A stretch of DNA of 5,785 nucleotides from Gammaproteobacteria bacterium. Lineage in GTDB: Bacteria; Pseudomonadota; Gammaproteobacteria; Granulosicoccales; Granulosicoccaceae. The position numbers and the translations under genes were made by a program. Within the stretch, counting starts at the first letter, position 1, and each line of letters starts with the position of its first letter. The notes beneath the pieces were generated by a model. That model did no database searches. It was not told where the DNA came from and saw nothing but the letters and a program-made list of their open reading frames with translations. Location: positions 1 through 5,785 of the forward strand of contig JAGRHW010000238.1 in the NCBI GenBank assembly GCA_020444765.1, given 5' to 3'. Below are positions 1 through 4,371 of this stretch, piece by piece.

Positions 1-439
1 AATCATAACCGATGCCGCAACCGGCCTTGAGCGTCAGGCCTGCCTCGTGCACCTTGTCCAGGATGTCGTCCATGGAATCCTGAATCGTGCCCGACACGGT
101 GCAGTTGATGGTGGAGGTCGCCGGTTTGTGGGCGAGGGCGCCTGCGTTGGAGATGATGCGGCCGGCCGGAATCGCGCCCTGTCTGAGTGCCCAGAGAAAT
201 TTTTCGTACCAGAGGTCGCGGTCCTTTTTGCCTTCCTCGACATCCGCGAGTGCGCGGGCTACGCGTTTATAGGTTTCCTGGATATCCGCATCGATGGCTT
301 CGCCTTCCTTGGTTTTGAGACGGTATTTTTTGTCCCAGATATCCATGGAGGCTTCCTGAAAAGGAATTTCCCTGGCCGTCCTGGTGGCGTTCTTCACGGC
401 GTAGAGGTTGGTGTTGCTCATTATTAAGGCGTTCTCCAT
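1..439 (-). CDS. nrdJ: Adenosylcobalamin-dependent (class II) ribonucleotide reductase, N-terminal part
   Basis: The first 146 residues of a reductase that converts ribonucleotides to deoxyribonucleotides in the cytoplasm with adenosylcobalamin as radical source; the rest of the gene lies left of position 1. The frame is open from the ATG at 439-437 to the edge. Recognisable family segments are IPAGRIISNAGA (about residues 90-101), the ATSTINCTVSG stretch with Cys113, which aligns with the N-terminal redox cysteine of the RNR active site, and the glycine-rich GCGIGYD at the cut end (140-146). The assignment to class II rather than class I NrdA comes from my recall of the NrdJ N-terminus; the B12-binding and C-terminal parts are not visible. 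The start is ambiguous: an in-frame ATG at 421-419 (MSNTNLYAV) is also possible, with GGAG 12 nt upstream, whereas the ATG at 439 has only a weak GGGA about 9 nt upstream. The upstream region carries NrdR-like boxes, which supports the call. Confidence 0.88.
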   Translation of the reverse strand, partial: MENALIMSNTNLYAVKNATRTAREIPFQEASMDIWDKKYRLKTKEGEAIDADIQETYKRVARALADVEEGKKDRDLWYEKFLWALRQGAIPAGRIISNAGALAHKPATSTINCTVSGTIQDSMDDILDKVHEAGLTLKAGCGIGYD

Positions 440-578
440 TGTCTTTTTTCCCGGACGTGCCGGCACGGAATCAAATGCATATCAATTAAGGAAAGGCGGG
501 TCATGTGCCTTTCGACGGCTAAACCGGAATGTGTTCCAGGCCTTGAGAGTTTACCCGTAAGTCACGAATTGATAAGCA

Positions 579-592
579 GCACTACATAGTGT
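579..592. promoter_or_regulatory. NrdR box (second of tandem pair, shortened centre)
   Basis: GCACTACATAGTGT contains the perfect arms CACTA and TAGTG around a 2-bp centre. The usual NrdR box has a 4-bp centre, so this is a compact variant; forced onto the 16-bp consensus it scores only 11 of 16. Its centre (585.5) is 32 bp from the centre of the stronger box (617.5), about three helical turns, which is typical of tandem NrdR sites and is the main reason for calling it. Confidence 0.5.
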
Positions 593-609
593 AGTCGTAA
601 ATACGGGAG

Positions 610-625
610 CCACAATATACAGTGT
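610..625. promoter_or_regulatory. NrdR box (proximal-pair member, strong match)
   Basis: The 16-mer CCACAATATACAGTGT matches the remembered NrdR consensus ACACWATATATWGTGT at 14 of 16 positions and is a near-palindrome with CAC and GTG arms. NrdR is the ATP/dATP-sensing repressor of ribonucleotide reductase genes. The site lies about 170 bp upstream of the nrdJ start and pairs with a second site at 579-592. Confidence 0.65.
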
Positions 626-754
626 AAGAATTCATAAGCATATGATTTTTTGCGCGCTGGCAGTGGCATTATTTTGACGATGTCGTTCGCCGGCATTCGT
701 CTTTCCGAGAACGGATAGTATGAGCCGAATAGCTGCTCGACTCAAGTCAGATGT

Positions 755-770
755 ACACTACAAAATGTGG
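755..770. promoter_or_regulatory. Possible third NrdR-like site (weak)
   Basis: ACACTACAAAATGTGG matches the NrdR consensus at 12 of 16 positions, with ACAC and GTG half-sites. It is 145 bp from the strong box and has no partner at the usual spacing, so it may be chance in an AT-rich stretch. Confidence 0.2.
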
Positions 771-796
771 TTTTTTGTGTCTTGACCACTAGATGC

Positions 797-805
797 TGTG
801 TATAA
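797..805 (-). promoter_or_regulatory. DnaA box (TTATACACA)
   Basis: The minus strand reads TTATACACA, which fits the relaxed DnaA consensus TTWTNCACA and equals one of the boxes in E. coli oriC. It is in the same orientation as the exact box at 831-839, with box starts 34 bp apart. Confidence 0.5.
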
Positions 806-819
806 GCGCTTGGGTAGCT

Positions 820-828
820 TGTGGGTAG
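820..828 (-). promoter_or_regulatory. Degenerate DnaA box between the two better ones
   Basis: The minus strand reads CTACCCACA, 7 of 9 matches to TTATCCACA. It starts 11 bp from the exact box (one helical turn) and is in the same orientation, which makes it a possible cooperative low-affinity site. Confidence 0.3.
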
Positions 829-830
829 GC

Positions 831-839
831 TGTGGATAA
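831..839 (-). promoter_or_regulatory. DnaA box, exact consensus
   Basis: The minus strand reads TTATCCACA, the exact high-affinity DnaA recognition 9-mer. It lies with two similar 9-mers in the same orientation within 43 bp, in non-coding DNA upstream of nrdJ. In E. coli, DnaA binds boxes upstream of nrdAB and affects its transcription, so a regulatory role at nrdJ is plausible. Confidence 0.6.
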
Positions 840-904
840 AACGATGAACCCGAGCCAGACCTGAAAATCACTGCCCGGTCGATTGATTCGGGGCATCGCA
901 AGGG

Positions 905-920
905 CCGGGGGATTTCCCGG
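905..920 (-). terminator. Possible weak terminator hairpin after bcp
   Basis: Starting 4 bp past the bcp stop codon there is an inverted repeat with CCGGG and CCCGG arms plus one G-U pair around a 4-nt loop. No run of U follows on the bcp strand, so it is not a canonical intrinsic terminator. It could instead stabilise the 3' end of the mRNA. Confidence 0.25.
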
Positions 921-924
921 AAGC

Positions 925-1392
925 TCAGAGCGCTTGTGCCGCCAGCAGTACCTCGTCGACGTGCCCTTTGACTTTCACCTTGCGCCACTCCTGACGAAGC
1001 ACACCTTTTTTATCGATCAGAAAGGTGCTGCGTTCCACGCCGAGGTACTCACGGCCGTAAAGCTTTTTCAGCTTGATGACATCGAACAGTTTGCAGAGCT
1101 TTTCGTCTTTGTCGGAAATCAGGTCGAAAGGCATTTCGTGTTTGGCCTTGAAGTTTTCGTGACTTTTGATGCCGTCACGCGAGACGCCGAGAATAACCGT
1201 GTCGGCTTTTTTGAAGGCGGCCGCGGCGTCGCGGAAGTTCTGGCTTTCCGTCGTGCAGCCGGGCGTGCTGTCCTTGGGGTAAAAATAAATCACCACATTT
1301 TTGCCTTTCAGGTCGGCAAGTGAAATGTTTTTATCGCCGGTGGCTGGCAGTGAAAACGCCGGCACCTTTTTGCCGACTGTGGCCGTGCTCAT
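925..1392 (-). CDS. bcp: Thiol peroxidase of the BCP/PrxQ family
   Basis: A 155-residue cytoplasmic peroxiredoxin that reduces hydrogen peroxide and organic hydroperoxides using thiols from thioredoxin or a similar donor. The AhpC/TSA thioredoxin-like fold is evident from VVIYFYPKDSTPGCTTES (about 33-50), which includes the peroxidatic motif P39-x3-T43-x2-C46. The later GVERSTFLIDKKG segment (118-130) carries the conserved active-site Arg121. The length matches the family (about 150-160). The start chosen is the ATG at 1392-1390, since GGGAG lies 8 nt upstream and the protein then begins in register with family members; an in-frame ATG at 1491 would add a non-conserved 33-residue extension across the dapA promoter. 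The only other cysteine is C100; the usual resolving position five residues after C46 is Gln51. The gene is divergent from dapA, as in E. coli and Pseudomonas except that gcvR is absent. Confidence 0.93.
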   Translation of the reverse strand: MSTATVGKKVPAFSLPATGDKNISLADLKGKNVVIYFYPKDSTPGCTTESQNFRDAAAAFKKADTVILGVSRDGIKSHENFKAKHEMPFDLISDKDEKLCKLFDVIKLKKLYGREYLGVERSTFLIDKKGVLRQEWRKVKVKGHVDEVLLAAQAL

Positions 1393-1423
1393 TGTCGTGT
1401 GCTCCCGAAGTTGAGTTGCAGTC

Positions 1424-1453
1424 AGTGTAAATGCCCGGCCGTCAAAACGGCAA
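1424..1453 (-). promoter_or_regulatory. Candidate sigma70-type promoter for bcp
   Basis: On the minus strand TTGCCG (1453-1448) and TACACT (1429-1424) are separated by 18 bp, each with 4 of 6 consensus matches. This would give a 5' UTR of roughly 25 nt before the bcp ATG. An inverted repeat with GCCGT and ACGGC arms (1438-1451) overlaps the -35 element. Confidence 0.35.
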
Positions 1454-1470
1454 GGCTTGGTTGTGCTCGC

Positions 1471-1499
1471 TTGTGTTGCACACAGGTGCAAAGTAACAT
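1471..1499 (+). promoter_or_regulatory. Candidate sigma70-type promoter for the dapA operon
   Basis: TTGTGT (1471-1476) and TAACAT (1494-1499) are separated by 17 bp, followed by about 20 nt to the dapA ribosome site. The -35 match is weak (3 of 6) and the -10 moderate (4 of 6). The spacer contains two overlapping inverted repeats (1472-1484 and 1477-1490) that could act as an operator. Confidence 0.35.
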
Positions 1500-1527
1500 T
1501 AGCGGGCTAATTTACCAGGGTAATTTC

Positions 1528-2403
1528 ATGTTTCAAGGCAGTCTCGTAGCGCTTGCTACTCCCATGCATGATGACGGCGCCGTCGATGAAAGCGCGCTCG
1601 CCGGTTTGATCGAATTTCACATCGAAAGCGGCACCGATGGCATTGTCTCGGTCGGCACCACCGGCGAATCTCCAACCTTGACCGTGCCGGAGCATATGCA
1701 GGTCATCAAAAAAACCGTTGAGCTGGTGAACAAGCGAATCCCGGTAATAGCCGGCACCGGCGGCAATTCAACCGCCGAGGCGATCGAGTGGACGCAGACC
1801 GCCAAAGACTACGGTGCCGATGCCTGTCTGCTGGTAACGCCTTACTACAACAAGCCGACTCAGGAAGGTTTGTATCAGCATTTCAAGCTGATTGCCGAAT
1901 CCGTGGATATCCCTCAAATACTGTATAACGTGCCGGGCAGAACCGCAGTGGATATGCTGCCGGAAACCACCGGCCGTCTTGCTGCCGTACCGAATATCGT
2001 CGGTATCAAGGAAGCCTTTGGCACGCTCGAGCGTATCCGTGAACTGCTTGAGATCTGCCCCGGGGATTTTATCGTGCTGACCGGCGATGACGCGACCGCG
2101 ATGGAGAGTATTCTTGCCGGCGCCAAGGGGGATATTTCCGTAACGGCTAATGTCGCGCCGGCGCAGATGCATAAAATGTGTGAAGCGGCGCTGCGTGGCG
2201 ACCGCGCGACGGCCGAGTCGATCGAGGCGCAAATCGGCATTCTGCACCGGGCGCTGTTTGTCGAATCCAATCCGATACCGGTCAAGTGGGCGCTGGCGCA
2301 GATGGGTCTGACCGGAGGCGGCATACGGCTGCCGCTTACACCGCTGGCCGAACGGTTTCACCAGGAAGTGCGCGACGCGCTGAACAAGGCGGGTGTACTT
2401 TGA
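1528..2403 (+). CDS. dapA: 4-hydroxy-tetrahydrodipicolinate synthase
   Basis: A 291-residue cytoplasmic (beta/alpha)8-barrel enzyme that condenses pyruvate with aspartate semialdehyde, the first committed step to diaminopimelate and lysine. Sequence landmarks fall at the E. coli DapA positions: GTTGES with Thr44 and Thr45, TPYYNKP with Tyr107, YNVPGRT with Tyr133 and Arg138, and IVGIKEA with the Schiff-base Lys161. Residues of the lysine feedback site known from E. coli are mostly present (His56, Asn80, Glu84, Tyr106), but position 53 is Val instead of His. The length equals the E. coli enzyme to within one residue. The start is the ATG at 1528, with AGGG 7 nt upstream and MFQGSLVALATPM matching the family N-terminus; the frame is open further upstream but that part is not conserved. 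The stop is 2 nt before the bamC ATG, so the two genes are very probably co-transcribed, as in E. coli. Confidence 0.97.
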   Translation: MFQGSLVALATPMHDDGAVDESALAGLIEFHIESGTDGIVSVGTTGESPTLTVPEHMQVIKKTVELVNKRIPVIAGTGGNSTAEAIEWTQTAKDYGADACLLVTPYYNKPTQEGLYQHFKLIAESVDIPQILYNVPGRTAVDMLPETTGRLAAVPNIVGIKEAFGTLERIRELLEICPGDFIVLTGDDATAMESILAGAKGDISVTANVAPAQMHKMCEAALRGDRATAESIEAQIGILHRALFVESNPIPVKWALAQMGLTGGGIRLPLTPLAERFHQEVRDALNKAGVL

Positions 2404-2405
2404 TC

Positions 2406-3506
2406 ATGCACAATCGTTTGATTTCATCGCTGTCCCTGCTTGTATTGTTGATTGTCGGCCTGAGCGCCTGCGCCAGCAGTTATCGTCCGGACAGCCCCGA
2501 TCTGCGCTACAGAACGGCGGAGGAATTCCGAGAGCTGCAATTGCCGCCGGATCTCACCGGCACCCGCAATCAGTTGTATGTGATTCCCCGTGGCGAAAGC
2601 AAGATCGCCCGCTCCAGCATTCTGCCAAACGCCGAGTCGGTTGAGTTCAAGCGCGACGGCAGGCTTGGCTGGCTGCAGGTGAAGGTCCCGGTCGAGGACT
2701 TCTGGCCGGAACTCGTCGCCTTTGTTGAAAGTGAAGGTTATGCACTGGCGGTCAATGATTCACTGGCCGGTTTGCTGGTGACTGAATGGCGGCAGCCGCA
2801 GCGGTATATTCCGCGCAAGGGCCTGTTGCACAAGATTCTCGGCGACAAAAAAAATATCAACAAGGATCAGTTTGAACGCTTTGTTTTGCGGCTTGAACGC
2901 GGAGAGGGTAATACAAGCCGTTTGTTTGCCCGGTTTAATGTGTATAAAAACGCCAAGACCGAAACGGATGCCGGAAAATCCTGGCAGTTCGACGACGAGG
3001 ATGAAAACCGCAGTGCCGAGCTGTTGATGCGCATCCTGGCCTGGATCGGTATCGACGAACAGGAGTCGAAACGGATTCTGACTGCCGCCGAGGTTTCGCA
3101 AATCCGTCACGGCTTGCTGTTACGGACCACCGAGGACCAGCAAAGCTATCTGCTGATGTGGGATGGCTACGAAGATGCGTTTGAAAAAGTAAAAAATGCC
3201 GTCGATACGGTTGGATTCGTCGTCAGCGATGACGATATCGACGAAGGGACGATTGAAGTGCTCGGCGATACGGATTATCTGAGCGAGCTGAAAGCCGAGC
3301 AGTTGAAGCGCAAGGAAGAGGAGAAGGGGTTCTTCAGCTGGCTGGGCGGAGCTAATGACAAAGGTGTGGAGCTTGTATTACGTTTGCAGCGTCTTGAGTC
3401 ACGGGTTTATGCGCTGGATGTGCTCGACGCCGATACCGGCAGACTCGATGGTGAACCGGGGCGTCTGGTTCTTGAATCCATCAGGGATGCATTGATTCAG
3501 GGTTGA
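2406..3506 (+). CDS. bamC: Outer membrane protein assembly factor BamC (NlpB lipoprotein)
   Basis: A 366-residue lipoprotein of the BAM complex, which folds beta-barrel proteins into the outer membrane. The N-terminus is a lipoprotein signal: basic Arg4, a hydrophobic run (about 5-19), and the lipobox LSAC with the lipidated Cys22. No Asp follows at +2 (it is Ala), which is consistent with outer-membrane sorting. Next comes the unstructured arm with LQLPPDLTGTRNQ (44-56), the part of the family that contacts BamD, then two helix-grip-like domains at about 85-215 and 233-364. These are separated by an acidic linker, and the second carries a charged KRKEEEKGFFSWLGG insert (301-315). It is a little longer than the 344-residue E. 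coli protein. The ATG at 2406 is chosen because it begins the signal peptide, although the ribosome site (GGCGGG inside dapA) is weak, suggesting translational coupling with dapA. An in-frame TTG at 2400 is a less likely start. Confidence 0.92.
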   Translation: MHNRLISSLSLLVLLIVGLSACASSYRPDSPDLRYRTAEEFRELQLPPDLTGTRNQLYVIPRGESKIARSSILPNAESVEFKRDGRLGWLQVKVPVEDFWPELVAFVESEGYALAVNDSLAGLLVTEWRQPQRYIPRKGLLHKILGDKKNINKDQFERFVLRLERGEGNTSRLFARFNVYKNAKTETDAGKSWQFDDEDENRSAELLMRILAWIGIDEQESKRILTAAEVSQIRHGLLLRTTEDQQSYLLMWDGYEDAFEKVKNAVDTVGFVVSDDDIDEGTIEVLGDTDYLSELKAEQLKRKEEEKGFFSWLGGANDKGVELVLRLQRLESRVYALDVLDADTGRLDGEPGRLVLESIRDALIQG

Positions 3507-3599
3507 TCGTTTTCCCTGCCAAAGGCCGGAACTCCGGTCGGGGGATCAGCAGCAAGCCGGGCATCGCCCAAACGAAAGGTTATCAAGGCTGGAGGTTTC
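3507..3599 (+). other. bamC-hydrolase spacer without a visible terminator
   Basis: This 93-nt gap contains a short palindrome CCGGAACTCCGG (3526-3537) but no stem followed by a T run, and no clear promoter. It ends in a strong GGAGG ribosome site for the next gene, so read-through from bamC is likely. Confidence 0.4.
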
Positions 3600-3602
3600 T
3601 TG
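3591..3602 (+). promoter_or_regulatory. Strong Shine-Dalgarno deciding a UUG start
   Basis: GGAGG at 3591-3595 is followed after 4 nt by TTG at 3600-3602. The strong site with a rare start codon, together with the conserved KIAALGSGS N-terminus directly after it, fixes the start of the MBL-fold gene. Confidence 0.7.
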
Positions 3603-4361
3603 AAAATAGCGGCGCTGGGTAGTGGCAGTTCTGGTAATGCAACACTGGTGCGAGGTGGTGACACCTGTGTGCTGCTCGACAACGGTTTTACGATCAAGGA
3701 AACCGTCCGTCGTCTGGAAAAAACCGGGCTGCGTCCGGAAGATCTGCAAGCCATCGTCGTTACTCACGAACATGGCGACCATATTTCCGGAGTCGCGCCG
3801 TTTTCGCGAAAATACAACACACCAGTCTGGATGACGCACGGAACTTACCGGGCGACACGGGACAAGAAAATTCCCCGGCTGAATTTTTTTCACGCTCATG
3901 AATCCTTTTCCATCGGTGATCTGTCGCTCGAGCCTTTTCCCACGCCTCACGACGCGGCTGAATCCTGTCAGTTTATCTTTTCCTGGAACAAACGCCGTCT
4001 GGCGACGCTGACCGATCTCGGTTGCACGACGCCGTGGATGCGCGAACGCTTGTCCGGCCTGGATGCCTTGTTGCTGGAATGCAATTATGACGCAGGTATG
4101 TTGCGTAACGGTCCCTACGGAGAGTTTTTACAAGCCAGGATACGCGGCTCTTACGGACATCTGGACAACGTGCAGGCCGCCGAGTTTCTGAAAACGATCG
4201 ATTACCCGGGCTTGCAGAAAATCCTGCTCGGTCATCTCAGTGAAAAAAACAACTGCCCTGATATCGTTAACGGAACGATTTCGGAATGGGTTCCGGGTGC
4301 CATGTCGCGCGCCTCGATTCTTGAGCAAAGCGATGTCAGCGACTGGCACAGTCTGGACTGA
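3600..4361 (+). CDS. MBL-fold metal-dependent hydrolase (YycJ/WalJ-like)
   Basis: A 253-residue cytoplasmic metallo-beta-lactamase-fold protein, probably a two-metal phosphodiesterase or nuclease. The fold signature is THEHGDH (His56, His58, Asp60, His61), followed by the later metal-ligand candidates His117 in TPHDA, Asp139 in TDLG and His187 in SYGHLDN, and GHLSEKNN with His212. The N-terminus LGSGSSGNATLV is characteristic of the YycJ/WalJ branch, whose Bacillus member has been described as a double-strand DNA exonuclease; whether this protein does the same is inference. The start is a UUG at 3600: GGAGG lies 4 nt upstream, family members begin at exactly this point, and no better start is in frame. 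An MBL hydrolase of this type follows bamC in Pseudomonas too, ahead of purC; here purC is missing and the next gene is convergent. Confidence 0.88.
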   Translation: MKIAALGSGSSGNATLVRGGDTCVLLDNGFTIKETVRRLEKTGLRPEDLQAIVVTHEHGDHISGVAPFSRKYNTPVWMTHGTYRATRDKKIPRLNFFHAHESFSIGDLSLEPFPTPHDAAESCQFIFSWNKRRLATLTDLGCTTPWMRERLSGLDALLLECNYDAGMLRNGPYGEFLQARIRGSYGHLDNVQAAEFLKTIDYPGLQKILLGHLSEKNNCPDIVNGTISEWVPGAMSRASILEQSDVSDWHSLD

Positions 4362-4371
4362 CAGCCGGCCG

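Larger units (their letters stand above)
440..924. other. Long non-coding upstream region of nrdJ (485 bp)
   Basis: No convincing gene lies between nrdJ and bcp, both on the minus strand. Reading towards nrdJ, the stretch holds a weak hairpin just after bcp (905-920), a DnaA-box-like cluster (797-839), a weak NrdR-like palindrome (755-770), a tandem NrdR-like pair (579-625), and a leader of about 140 nt containing a perfect 12-bp palindrome (456-467). I looked for a cobalamin riboswitch on the minus strand, since class II RNR genes can carry one. Apart from one isolated GCCACTG on that strand, which is not backed by the B12-box or the other conserved blocks, I did not see it. The length is large for a bacterial intergenic region and fits a complex regulatory region. 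Confidence 0.7.

Noticed and set aside
503..589. 28-codon plus-strand open frame starting ATGTGCCTT with a purine-rich stretch before it
   Set aside because: No gene follows on the plus strand for it to lead, the peptide resembles nothing, and it lies inside the nrdJ leader.
440..740. Cobalamin riboswitch upstream of the B12-dependent reductase
   Set aside because: Only an isolated GCCACTG is seen on the minus strand around 660; the B12 box and the other conserved blocks of the aptamer are not recognisable, and its order relative to other elements does not fit.
782..806. Plus-strand promoter TTGACC with TATAAG
   Set aside because: The spacer is only 13 bp, too short for sigma70, and no plus-strand gene follows before dapA 700 bp away.
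797..839. Chromosomal replication origin
   Set aside because: Three DnaA-like boxes are too few, there is no convincing AT-rich unwinding region beside them, and the neighbours (nrdJ, bcp, dapA) are not the usual dnaA, dnaN, gidA or parAB genes.
758..988. 76-residue minus-strand open frame
   Set aside because: It overlaps the end of bcp in another frame, is arginine and serine rich with no recognisable motif, and covers the DnaA-like cluster.
1399..1527. N-terminal extension of DapA
   Set aside because: The frame is open upstream, but the DapA family starts at MF.GS, the ATG at 1528 has its own ribosome site, and the extension would cover the divergent promoter.
1768..2361. Large antisense open frames within dapA and other genes
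   Set aside because: They are shadows of high-GC coding sequence without ribosome sites or recognisable protein motifs.
2286..2405. Longer BamC start inside dapA
   Set aside because: It would bury the lipoprotein signal peptide; the ATG at 2406 directly precedes the basic-hydrophobic-lipobox sequence.
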